Part shown: piece after piece, positions 5,983 to 13,018 of the stretch
How positions within the stretch are numbered: the stretch's first letter is position 1
How the letters are laid out: each line of letters starts with the position of its first letter
Program-made: the position numbers and the translations under genes
Assembly (NCBI GenBank): GCA_002327885.1
Contig: DCUS01000237.1
Location: 2,646-21,598 of the forward strand
DNA from: Syntrophaceae bacterium UBA2208
Lineage (GTDB): Bacteria; Desulfobacterota; BSN033; UBA1163
DNA length: 18,953 bases
Direction: 5' to 3'
Notes under the pieces: model-generated
What the model was told of the DNA's origin: nothing
The model's input: the letters and a program-made list of their open reading frames with translations, nothing else
Database searches by the model: none

Positions 5983-8433
5983 TTAATAGCTCGATGGGAC
6001 AAAAGGATCTTTAGAAGATTTCCCATGATCGGGTGTTTTTGAAAAAGGACTTTCTCTTCCAAGGTCTTCGCCCCATGAAATCGTATTATCAATAAATGCC
6101 TCCGTTATGGTTTCAGGGGAATCTCCATCGGTAGGGAGCCCAGTTTCGATATTTACTTTTACGAGTTTAATCCCGTTTGGGGGCTGAAAGGTTTCAACAG
6201 GGAAATTCTTTAAGGCTTGATCCATAAAAGAGATCCAAATGGGGAGCGCGGTGCGAGCCCCGGTCTCATTTCCCCCTAAAGAATTCTTATCATCAAATCC
6301 TACCCAAACTCCTGCAAGGAGAGAAGGGGTATACCCGATGAACCAGGCATCCATATTATGGCTTGAGGTTCCGGTTTTCCCGGCGATTGGTCTACCAATC
6401 ACTTTTGCTCTCTGACCAGTTCCATGTTGGACGACCCCCTGGAGGAGATGGGTCATGATAAATGCATTTTGTGCCGGGATGACGTTTTCCCTTAAAAAGG
6501 GAGAAGGGCCCCTGGGAATTTCCTCTTCTTCCTCTATTTCCTCTGTTTCGATGTAAGGTGTGTTTTCCTCAAGGACTTCGCCTTTCATGGTGACAATCTT
6601 TTTAATGAAGACGGGCGGAATGCGTTTCCCTCCATTTGCAAAGACAGCAAACCCGGAGGTGATTTCCAGCATGGAGATCCCTGAGGTCCCCAGGGCGACC
6701 GAGAGGTCCCTTCTAATAGGAGATTCGATTCCAAATTTTTTAATGAATTTCAGGACGAAACTCACACCGATATCTTCAAGGATCTTGACGGTGACGACGT
6801 TTCGAGAATGGGCTAAGGCGTTTCGAAAAGTGATGGGTCCCTTGAACGCTTTATCGTAATTCTTAGGGGCCCAATAAGTCCCTCCATCAGGATCGGAATA
6901 CTCCACTGGAGAATCCATGAGAATGGTGGAAGGGGTGTACCCTTTTTCCAGAGCGGCCGCATAGATAAAAGGTTTGAAGGCTGAGCCGGGTTGTCTTCGA
7001 GAGTGGATCGCTCGGTTAAATTGGCTCTCGCTAAAATCTCGGCCTCCAACCATTGCCTTGATATGTCCGGTTTTTGGATCAAGACAAAGCAAAGCAGCCT
7101 GAACAAGCGGTTCCTGCTCCAGGATGAGAACCGGAGGCTGCTCTTTTTTAAAAGTCTCTTTCACTCGAACCTGAACCACATCTCCAGGTTGAAAAAGATC
7201 TCCGGGGGTTTTTATTTTTTTTTGCTTGTCGTTCGGTGCGAGTTGAGTCTTAAGGGCCCAGGACATTGCGGAGAAAGGGAGAATTCCTTTTCTATCCTCC
7301 ACCCAAACCGTGTAAAACTTCTTAGAATCATTTTTGGAAAGGATTACCCCCTCGAAAATTTCATTTTGAGAGAGGGGATTCACCGCTTCTTTCTTTTTCA
7401 AAAGTTCCTTCGCCTCTTTTTCAGAAAGGGTATGGAGAGGACCTCGAAATCCCTTTCTCTTATCCAACTCCCTGAGCCCCATCTCGACGGATCTCTGAGC
7501 CATTTTTTGAAAGGATAGGTCGAGGGTGGTGTAAATCCTCAGACCTTCTTGATAAAGTTTTTCCTTTCCATACTTGTTTTCCACCTGGTGCCGAATGAAC
7601 TCTGTAAAGTACGGGGCCTTGCTGAAATAGGCGCTTTCTCTCGTTTGGATTTTCATCGGAGTCCGAAGGGCTTTCTCCCTCTGCTCCTGAGAGACAAACC
7701 CCAATTCGGTCATACGGGTGAGAACGTAGGCCTGTCGGTCTTTGGCTCTATTAAAATTGTTAACCGGAGAATAACGGCTGGGGGCTTTTACCAGACCTGC
7801 CAGCATCGCCATCTCGGCCAAATTGAGCTGTTCTAAACGTTTATTGAAGTAACTCTCGGCCGCTGCTTGCACCCCATAGGCTCCGTTTCCCAAATAAATA
7901 TTATTAAGGTAGAGGGTGAGGATTTCCTCTTTGCTGAAATCCCGCTCAAGACCGAAGGCGTAGGCAACCTCCTTCAATTTACGGAGAAAACTTCTCTTGG
8001 GTGTCAGGAAAAAAGTCTTGGTCACCTGCTGAGTGATCGTGCTTCCCCCCTGGACAATCCTTCCTGCAAGGAGGTTTTTTAACATCGCACGAAGGATTCC
8101 CTTGTAATCCACCCCTTTGTGCTGGAAAAATTCTGCATCCTCTGCAGCAATGAAAGCATGGACCAGCTGTCTGGGCGCTTGTTGATAAGTGATGGGAATC
8201 CGATTGTCCATCAAAAATTTTCCAACCACTTCATCCTCTTCAGAGTAAACGATGGAATAGGCGTTGAGGTTTCGCTCTTTCAGGGGTTTAAAATCAGGTA
8301 GACTCCGGGAATAATAAAAAAAGAGCAAGGCTCCACAAAGGAGAATTAAAAAGACAGAGAGGACAAAGGGGTAAAAGAGATAGTAGACTACCCCCCTTTT
8401 CTTCCTCTTTTTGGAATGGCGGCGTTTTTTCAT
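5983..8433 (-). CDS. mrcA: Penicillin-binding protein 1A, bifunctional transglycosylase/transpeptidase
   Basis: An 816-residue class A PBP that polymerises lipid II into glycan strands and cross-links peptidoglycan at the inner membrane. In order: a very basic cytoplasmic tail (1-14), one membrane segment (about 16-40), and a GT51 transglycosylase with E98-D-A-E-F-F-Q-H, GGSTITQQVTK and LNNIYLGNGAYGVQAAA. Then come a linker/OB-like domain (about 300-440) and a transpeptidase with S484-A-F-K487, S543-R-N545 and K686-T-G688. GHIKAMVGGRDF marks the start of the transpeptidase domain. All catalytic residues are present and length is normal for PBP1A. The ATG at 8433 has no Shine-Dalgarno sequence, and an in-frame TGA lies just upstream, so no earlier start is possible. 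A hairpin with a U-run sits 18 bases before it. Confidence 0.96.
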   Translation of the reverse strand: MKKRRHSKKRKKRGVVYYLFYPFVLSVFLILLCGALLFFYYSRSLPDFKPLKERNLNAYSIVYSEEDEVVGKFLMDNRIPITYQQAPRQLVHAFIAAEDAEFFQHKGVDYKGILRAMLKNLLAGRIVQGGSTITQQVTKTFFLTPKRSFLRKLKEVAYAFGLERDFSKEEILTLYLNNIYLGNGAYGVQAAAESYFNKRLEQLNLAEMAMLAGLVKAPSRYSPVNNFNRAKDRQAYVLTRMTELGFVSQEQREKALRTPMKIQTRESAYFSKAPYFTEFIRHQVENKYGKEKLYQEGLRIYTTLDLSFQKMAQRSVEMGLRELDKRKGFRGPLHTLSEKEAKELLKKKEAVNPLSQNEIFEGVILSKNDSKKFYTVWVEDRKGILPFSAMSWALKTQLAPNDKQKKIKTPGDLFQPGDVVQVRVKETFKKEQPPVLILEQEPLVQAALLCLDPKTGHIKAMVGGRDFSESQFNRAIHSRRQPGSAFKPFIYAAALEKGYTPSTILMDSPVEYSDPDGGTYWAPKNYDKAFKGPITFRNALAHSRNVVTVKILEDIGVSFVLKFIKKFGIESPIRRDLSVALGTSGISMLEITSGFAVFANGGKRIPPVFIKKIVTMKGEVLEENTPYIETEEIEEEEEIPRGPSPFLRENVIPAQNAFIMTHLLQGVVQHGTGQRAKVIGRPIAGKTGTSSHNMDAWFIGYTPSLLAGVWVGFDDKNSLGGNETGARTALPIWISFMDQALKNFPVETFQPPNGIKLVKVNIETGLPTDGDSPETITEAFIDNTISWGEDLGRESPFSKTPDHGKSSKDPFVPSSY

Positions 8434-8451
8434 GGGGAGAAATCATGAACC

Positions 8452-8470
8452 AAAAAAGGGAAAATCCCTT
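8452..8470 (-). terminator. Hairpin plus U-run after the coiled-coil lipoprotein gene
   Basis: Read on the minus strand, AAGGGA, a three-base loop and TCCCTT are followed by four more Ts: a six-pair stem and U tract, 39 bases after the lipoprotein stop codon. It can end the lipoprotein transcript, but it also lies only 18 bases before the PBP1A start, where it could act as an attenuator. Confidence 0.6.
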
Positions 8471-8509
8471 AGGCGGATCTTCCCCTTTGAGGACTGCGTC
8501 ATCGGATGG

Positions 8510-8800
8510 TTATTTTTTCTTTTTTGTTAATTGGGACTTTAAGTCATCCAGCTGCTTTTTCAAGGTCTCATTCTCAGCAGTCAGAGAAGTGATGACCGAC
8601 TCCTTCTCGGCCGCCTTCTGAATCTCTTCCTTCAATTTTTGCACCTCTATTTTGAGTTTATCGCTGTCTGATTTGAGGTTAATGTTCTCGGCTTTCAGCT
8701 TCTCATTTTCAGCCTTGATATCCGCCCCGCATCCCACCAAAGCGGTCATGAACATCCCGATCAAAAGCAAAGACAGGATGACAGAAATTGCCTTCTTCAT
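8510..8800 (-). CDS. Small coiled-coil lipoprotein (Lpp-like architecture)
   Basis: From ATG 8800 the precursor has 96 residues: signal peptide with lipobox LVGC (C24), then an almost continuous heptad coiled coil rich in leucine, asparagine, lysine and glutamate (ENEKLKAENINLK, DKLKIEVQKLKEEI, AENETLKKQLDDLK), ending in four lysines. Residue +2 is Gly, so export to the outer membrane is expected. This resembles Braun's lipoprotein, whose C-terminal lysine is joined to peptidoglycan; linkage here is only a hypothesis. The frame is open to 8833, but ATG 8800 has GGAGGTGAGGG upstream and gives a proper signal. A strong promoter lies at 8853-8881 and a hairpin terminator follows, suggesting a short monocistronic mRNA. 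Confidence 0.82.
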   Translation of the reverse strand: MKKAISVILSLLLIGMFMTALVGCGADIKAENEKLKAENINLKSDSDKLKIEVQKLKEEIQKAAEKESVITSLTAENETLKKQLDDLKSQLTKKKK

Positions 8801-8852
8801 TTTTCCCTCACCTCCTTTTTTAAAATTAATCATTCCCCTCTCCTGACTACAG

Positions 8853-8881
8853 ATTATAGAAACCTATTGCAAAAAAATCAA
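8853..8881 (-). promoter_or_regulatory. Strong sigma70-type promoter of the coiled-coil lipoprotein gene
   Basis: The minus strand has TTGATT (8881-8876), a 17-base spacer and a perfect TATAAT (8858-8853). Transcription would start near 8846, about 45 bases before the ATG at 8800. Confidence 0.65.
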
Positions 8882-8985
8882 ATAATTTTTAAACTTGACA
8901 ACCCGCCTTGTTTATAATGAAATTTTAAACAGATTGTTTCAGCCTATTGATTCATGAGGCTAACGCTGAATCCTATTCCGTTCAT

Positions 8986-9013
8986 GGAACAAAAACCGAT
9001 CTTCTGTTGTCTA
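8986..9013 (+). promoter_or_regulatory. Possible ECF-type autoregulatory promoter
   Basis: GGAAC (8986-8990) is followed after 19 bases by TCTA (9010-9013), the layout of RpoE-like ECF promoters (GGAAC -35, TC-rich -10). It lies about 30 bases before the sigma factor gene, where autoregulation is common for this class. Short motifs, so moderate to low confidence. Confidence 0.35.
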
Positions 9014-9040
9014 TAAAATGAGGGGAAGAATGAATATTTT

Positions 9041-9631
9041 ATGAAAACTTCTCCCAGGATTCCAAAAGAAGTGATTGAGAGGTGCAAGGCGGGAGATGAA
9101 AAGGCTTTTGCTGAGATTGTCCTTCGCTCCCAGAAGAAAGTGTTCAATATCGCTTATCGGATGTTGGGTCATTTGGAAGAGGCAAAGGATTTGGCCCAGG
9201 AGGTTTTTATCTCTGTATTCGAATCGGTCAAGGATCTGAAGGAGGAGATCAAATTCGACGCCTGGCTCACACAAATCACTCTTAACCACTGTCGGAACCG
9301 TTGGAAATATTTAAAACGAAGGCAATACTTTCATTCCGATTCATTGGATGATCCGATAGAGACCGAAAATGGAAGTATGGCAAGGGCCATCGTTGATCCC
9401 TCGGATAATCCTGAAATCCTTTACGAAAAGAAGAGTGTCCAACAATTCATTCAAAAGGGCCTCCTGAAACTTAAAGAAGATCAGAGGGAGTTGCTTGTGC
9501 TGAGAGACCTACAAGGGTTTTCTTATGAAGAGATGGGTGAATTGCTTGGCCTTCCAGGGGGAACGATAAAATCGAGGCTCCATAGGGCAAGAATGGATTT
9601 GAAAGAGATCTTAGAGAAATCCACTCAATGA
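9041..9631 (+). CDS. ECF-family RNA polymerase sigma factor (RpoE-like)
   Basis: A 196-residue two-domain sigma factor. Region 2 (about 10-85) contains CKAGDEKAFAEIV, YRMLGHLEEAKDLAQEVFISVF and FDAWLTQITLNHCRNRWK, the core-binding and -10 recognition helices. Region 4 (about 128-190) has LKEDQRELLVLRDLQGFSYEEM and LGLPGGTIKSRLHRAR, the -35-reading helix-turn-helix. The linker is somewhat long. The only upstream purine run (GAGGGG) is about 15 bases from the ATG, so translation initiation may be weak. The stop codon overlaps an ATG of the next frame (ATGA), and that next gene encodes a zinc-finger anti-sigma factor: a normal sigma/anti-sigma pair. A possible ECF promoter precedes it. Confidence 0.95.
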   Translation: MKTSPRIPKEVIERCKAGDEKAFAEIVLRSQKKVFNIAYRMLGHLEEAKDLAQEVFISVFESVKDLKEEIKFDAWLTQITLNHCRNRWKYLKRRQYFHSDSLDDPIETENGSMARAIVDPSDNPEILYEKKSVQQFIQKGLLKLKEDQRELLVLRDLQGFSYEEMGELLGLPGGTIKSRLHRARMDLKEILEKSTQ

Positions 9632-9648
9632 GGAGAGGAGGAGGGTCT

Positions 9649-10566
9649 ATGGATTGCGAGCAAGTGCGTGATCAGTTTTCCTCCTTATGGGAAAAGGAGC
9701 TGGTGTCCTCCGAGGAGAAAATCATCAGGGAACATCTTTCTTCTTGCCCGCGATGTCAGGAGGAATTTGAACGATTTGGGAAAACGATGGAGTTACTCAG
9801 CTCTGTTGGAGACGTGGAGGTTCCAGAGGGGTTTCTCCCCGAACTTTATAAAAAGATAGAAAAACGGAAAGCGGCCCTTCCGGCCGAGAAGTCCGGGGGG
9901 AGATGGTATGTCTTCCCCCTCTCCTTCAAGCTTCCAGCCCAGGCGATCGCCATGGCGGGCATTGTTTTTTTAGTGCTCTATCTCGCCAAGATGGGGCCGA
10001 TGGAGGTGTCACACCAAAAGGAGGCTGATCAAATCTCTTCCATCCTTTCTGGAGCGAAGAAAGAGGTTAAAAAGGAAGAGGCGTCTGCCCCAGAATCAGA
10101 GGTGATGGCTTCTCGGCAAATCGAATCAAAGGAAGCGGCAAGGGAAAGAATTCCGACCCCAGGGCCGGATAAGTTTAAGGGGGGATTGGTTTCAAAAGAA
10201 AAACACGCTTTGCCTTCGAAACCTTCTCAGGAATTTACATTAAGGATTGCAGACCGGGAGAAGGCTATTTCCCAACTTCAAGGGTTGGTTAAATACTTAC
10301 GGGGGGAAATGATGGCAGAAGGGGAGGATAGATTCCTTGTCTCCCTGCCCGCGGCTTCGTTTCCGGAGTTTGAAAAAGAATTGGAGAGGATGAGCGTTTC
10401 CACTAAGACAGATAAGGAAATGGCTAAAAACCGCATTTCAAGAAGCTCAGGGGCGGTGTCAGATTTCAAGCAGGAAGAGGGCTCCGAAAGAATTAAAGAA
10501 TCCGCAAAAGTTGATTCCGATCAAGAGAGTCGCACCGTTGTTCTTATCCTCCTGACTCCAGAATAA
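9649..10566 (+). CDS. Membrane-anchored zinc-finger anti-sigma factor
   Basis: From ATG 9649 the protein has 305 residues. The N-terminal cytoplasmic part is a ZAS domain with C3, H29, C33 and C36 (HLSSCPRC), which would bind and silence the ECF sigma factor encoded immediately upstream. One membrane helix spans about 97-113. The periplasmic part has a charged, Pro/Glu/Lys-rich linker (130-195), then a folded segment starting FTLRIADREKAISQLQGLVK and running to FPEFEKELERM (about 200-250), reminiscent of DUF2275/DUF4349-like modules in other anti-sigma factors. ATG 9628 overlaps the sigma stop codon, but ATG 9649 has GGAGG at proper spacing and starts at the canonical ZAS boundary. Release would need proteolysis; no protease gene is adjacent. 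Confidence 0.88.
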   Translation: MDCEQVRDQFSSLWEKELVSSEEKIIREHLSSCPRCQEEFERFGKTMELLSSVGDVEVPEGFLPELYKKIEKRKAALPAEKSGGRWYVFPLSFKLPAQAIAMAGIVFLVLYLAKMGPMEVSHQKEADQISSILSGAKKEVKKEEASAPESEVMASRQIESKEAARERIPTPGPDKFKGGLVSKEKHALPSKPSQEFTLRIADREKAISQLQGLVKYLRGEMMAEGEDRFLVSLPAASFPEFEKELERMSVSTKTDKEMAKNRISRSSGAVSDFKQEEGSERIKESAKVDSDQESRTVVLILLTPE

Positions 10567-10589
10567 TCTTCGTTGGAGGACAGTTGGGT

Positions 10590-10618
10590 TTGACTTCTTG
10601 GTTCAAGTTTTGTATAAA
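10590..10618 (+). promoter_or_regulatory. Sigma70-type promoter of the LysM-NlpC/P60 gene
   Basis: TTGACT (10590-10595), a 17-base spacer and TATAAA (10613-10618): one mismatch in each hexamer at ideal spacing. The hydrolase gene can therefore be expressed independently of the sigma/anti-sigma pair, with a leader of about 90 bases. Confidence 0.65.
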
Positions 10619-10717
10619 TAATTTCTATCATCTATCCAATGTGCCCCTTTAGAAAGATCCACCTTCATAATATGGAAGAGTGGAAAAATCATCCTTCGCA
10701 AAACCAGGAGGAATCTC

Positions 10718-11689
10718 ATGACCGGACTCTGTAAAAGATTGGGGATGGGATGGATTGTCTTTTTATTGTTGTTTGGTTTATCCCAGAGGGGATGGGCAGA
10801 GGGACAGTATCTTGTCAAACCGGGGGATACGCTTTATGGGATTTCAAAATCCTTCGGGGTCAGCATTAACGCCTTGAAAAAAGCGAATGCCTTAGAGGGA
10901 GATTTACTTAAACCGAAACAGGCTCTCACCATTCCTTCCCGGAGAGGAGAAAAAGGGGAAGGAGGGGATAGGAAGTCCTCGATCCAGAGGACGATAAAGC
11001 TTCCAACCAAAAATATTGGAGAGGTTTCGGGGAAAACGGATTCTTATATCGTTCAAAAAGGTGATAGCCTTTCCAGTATCTCAAAAAGGTTAGGACTCTC
11101 GATTGGGGAAATTAAAGGAATGAATCACCTCCGCACCTCCACCTTAAAAATTGGCCAGGTCCTTATTGTTTCCAGAATCGAATATCGGCGGGATAAAGAG
11201 GTTGAAGAATTTGTGAATGGGGCGGAAATCGGAGAAACGATAGAAAAAGAAGAAGCGCAAGGAGGGGCCGTTGCTTTTTTACCTCTGGGAAAATGGAACA
11301 ACCCGGAGGAAAGGAATCTTTTTGTTAGAGTGGTGAAGACCTTTTTAGGAGTGCCGTATAAGTTAGGAGGATCCACGCTAAAAGGGATTGATTGTTCTGC
11401 CTTGGTGAAGAAGATCTATGAAATTTTTAAGGTCCAACTACCAAGAACGACACGTGAACAGTTCTCTGTGGGGAAGAAGGTTGAAAAGGACCAATTGGAG
11501 GAAGGGGATTTGGTCTTTTTTAAACGTGGTGGAAACAGTGCCCATGTGGGAATTTACATCGGCGGCAATCAATTTGTCCATGCCTCATTTCGTAATCAAG
11601 AGGTGAGAATCGATCATCTGGATATGCCCTATTTTAGCACCCGTTTTATCAAGGGAGTTCGTGTGATGGAACTCGAGAGGGAAAGTTAA
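10718..11689 (+). CDS. Exported LysM-LysM-NlpC/P60 peptidoglycan endopeptidase
   Basis: A 323-residue exported cell-wall hydrolase. A signal peptide ends near A27 (GWA-EG). Two LysM domains follow (about 30-73, YLVKPGDTLYGISKSFGVS; about 109-152, YIVQKGDSLSSISKRLGLS) that bind glycan, then a linker and an NlpC/P60 domain (about 195-318). The catalytic Cys is C226 (GIDCSALV), His H276 (AHVGIYIGG) and the third polar residue H288 (FVHAS). The family cuts D-Glu-DAP type stem peptide bonds. AGGAGG lies six bases before the ATG. It follows the sigma/anti-sigma pair by 150 bases, with its own promoter in the gap. Together with PBP1A nearby this suggests wall maintenance, though regulation by the sigma factor is unproven. 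Confidence 0.94.
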   Translation: MTGLCKRLGMGWIVFLLLFGLSQRGWAEGQYLVKPGDTLYGISKSFGVSINALKKANALEGDLLKPKQALTIPSRRGEKGEGGDRKSSIQRTIKLPTKNIGEVSGKTDSYIVQKGDSLSSISKRLGLSIGEIKGMNHLRTSTLKIGQVLIVSRIEYRRDKEVEEFVNGAEIGETIEKEEAQGGAVAFLPLGKWNNPEERNLFVRVVKTFLGVPYKLGGSTLKGIDCSALVKKIYEIFKVQLPRTTREQFSVGKKVEKDQLEEGDLVFFKRGGNSAHVGIYIGGNQFVHASFRNQEVRIDHLDMPYFSTRFIKGVRVMELERES

Positions 11690-11713
11690 ACTCATTTTAA
11701 ATGCCCAATCTGA

Positions 11714-11722
11714 CATCTGGCA
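11714..11722 (+). repeat. CATCTGGCA element, copy 1
   Basis: The 9-mer CATCTGGCA at 11714-11722 recurs at 12414-12422. This copy continues as CATCTGGCAGATG, a near-perfect palindrome. It lies in the 112-base gap between the LysM-NlpC gene and the yciO-like gene, which otherwise holds only the latter's AAGGAG site. Confidence 0.4.
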
Positions 11723-11801
11723 GATGACGCATGACTTCGGCAGGCAGGGTAGGGTTGAACATTGTCATCGGGTCATGTGTCTCGGCAAAGGAGCATGAAG
11801 C

Positions 11802-12410
11802 ATGATTATTAATATCAATCCTAAAAATCCTCAACAAAGGTTGATCCGGAAAGTTGTGGAATTTGTAGAAGGGGGAGGGGTGATTGGATATCCCACGGAT
11901 ACCGTCTATGGGATAGGGTGCGATCTTTTTAATCCGGAGGCCATCCGGAAAATTCATCGAATGAAAAAATTGGATGGGAAGAAGCCTTTAAGTTTTATTT
12001 GTTCTGATTTGAAGGATATCAGTCGTTATGCCTTTGTCTCCAACTACGCTTATAAAATGATGAAACGCTTGCTCCCGGGTGCCTACACCTTTGTGCTGAA
12101 GGCAACCAAACTGGTTCCAAAGGTTGCCATGACCAAACAAAACACGGTGGGAATAAGAATTCCCGACAACAAGATATGTCTTGCCCTCGTCAAGGAGTTG
12201 GGACACCCGATTATCAGCACCAGCGTTTATAAACCCGATGAAGGGCTGTACAATGATCCTGCTGAGATCGAAGAGCGCTTTGGAAAACAGTTGGGCCTTG
12301 TGATCGATGGAGGGGTCATCATCGCCGAGCACTCCAGCATCATTGACCTCACCGGCGATTCTCCCAGAGTGATTCGAGAAGGAAAAGGGGACGTCACCCT
12401 TTTCGAATAA
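11802..12410 (+). CDS. yciO: YciO/TsaC (Sua5-YrdC) family protein
   Basis: A 202-residue single-domain YrdC-fold protein. TsaC/Sua5 enzymes make threonylcarbamoyl-AMP for the t6A modification of tRNA. The opening INPKNPQQRLIRK, the ATP/threonine pocket GYPTDTVYGIGCD (29-41), PLSFICSDLKDIS, LLPGAYTFVLKAT, TVGIRIPDN and VIDGGVI to VIREGKGDV all follow E. coli YciO closely. The usual STSAN motif reads STSVYKP, as in YciO, so it may not be the main t6A synthase. The true role of YciO is less certain than that of TsaC. AAGGAG lies eight bases before the ATG. The CATCTGGCA element follows the stop codon by three bases. Confidence 0.9.
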   Translation: MIININPKNPQQRLIRKVVEFVEGGGVIGYPTDTVYGIGCDLFNPEAIRKIHRMKKLDGKKPLSFICSDLKDISRYAFVSNYAYKMMKRLLPGAYTFVLKATKLVPKVAMTKQNTVGIRIPDNKICLALVKELGHPIISTSVYKPDEGLYNDPAEIEERFGKQLGLVIDGGVIIAEHSSIIDLTGDSPRVIREGKGDVTLFE

Positions 12411-12413
12411 CGG

Positions 12414-12427
12414 CATCTGGCATAAGA
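12414..12427 (+). repeat. CATCTGGCA element, copy 2 (two degenerate heptamers)
   Basis: CATCTGG and CATAAGA follow each other three bases after the yciO-like stop codon, then AAGGAGGAGAGG forms the ribosome site of the next gene. It shares nine bases with the copy at 11714-11722. Confidence 0.35.
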
Positions 12428-12442
12428 AAGGAGGAGAGGAAG

Positions 12443-13009
12443 GTGCGAAGAAGTCTCCCACCCACCCCCATGCTTTTCCCGACCCCCGTCGTTTTGGTAA
12501 CTTGTGTAGACGAAGCAGAAAAACCTAATATTATCACTTTGGCCTGGGCGGGAGTGGTCAATTCGGACCCTCCCATGATTGGTATCTCGATTCGGCCAGA
12601 ACGCTATTCTCATCATTGTGTGAGGCGATCCAGAGAGTTTGTGGTCAATCTCCCCTCCGCAGAGATGGTGAGGAAGGTGGATGCCTGCGGTGTGCTTTCG
12701 GGGAAGGAAACAGATAAATTTGCTGCTATGGGGTGGAAACCGGTCCCCGCCCAAAAGGTGAAAACTCCGTTGATCGATGAATGTCCTGTTCAGATGGAAT
12801 GTCAAGTCAGAGAGATAATTTCGTTAGGAAGCCACGATCTCTTCCTGGGGGAAATCGTTGCCCTTCATGTAAAAGAAGAGATTCAAAAGGAGAAAGGTCG
12901 AATCGATATCCCCAAAGCCCTCCCACTGGTTTTTTGCCCGGGGGCCAACGAGTATTGGAATCTCGGACACTGCATCGGCCATTATGGTTTTACCAAAGGC
13001 AAACCCTGA
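12443..13009 (+). CDS. Flavin-reductase-like FMN-binding split-barrel protein
   Basis: A 188-residue protein of the flavin-reductase-like family. The GTG start at 12443 has a strong GGAGGAGAGG site upstream and no better ATG. Visible family strings are FPTPVVLVTC, NIITLAWAGVVNSDPPMIGISIRP (starting about residue 29) and SREFVVNLP, then GKETDKFAAMGW and LFLGEIVALHV. Such proteins bind FMN; anaerobic members act as NAD(P)H:flavin reductases or electron-transfer flavoproteins related to flavoredoxin. Substrate cannot be told. It is followed after nine bases by an amidohydrolase gene, probably in the same transcript, with no evident metabolic link. Confidence 0.9.
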   Translation: MRRSLPPTPMLFPTPVVLVTCVDEAEKPNIITLAWAGVVNSDPPMIGISIRPERYSHHCVRRSREFVVNLPSAEMVRKVDACGVLSGKETDKFAAMGWKPVPAQKVKTPLIDECPVQMECQVREIISLGSHDLFLGEIVALHVKEEIQKEKGRIDIPKALPLVFCPGANEYWNLGHCIGHYGFTKGKP

Positions 13010-13018
13010 AGGCAACCT

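Noticed and set aside
6991..7518. 175-codon plus-strand frame inside the PBP1A gene
   Set aside because: It is the complement of the transpeptidase and linker coding region; the minus-strand frame has all PBP motifs intact.
8895..8918. Perfect TTGACA and perfect TATAAT on the plus strand before the sigma factor gene
   Set aside because: They are only 12 bases apart, too close for a sigma70 promoter; no good -10 lies 16-18 bases after the TTGACA and no extended -10 is present.
11697..11957. 86-codon minus-strand frame opposite the start of the yciO-like gene
   Set aside because: It overlaps the conserved N-terminus of a clear plus-strand gene, has no recognisable family and no ribosome site I could find.
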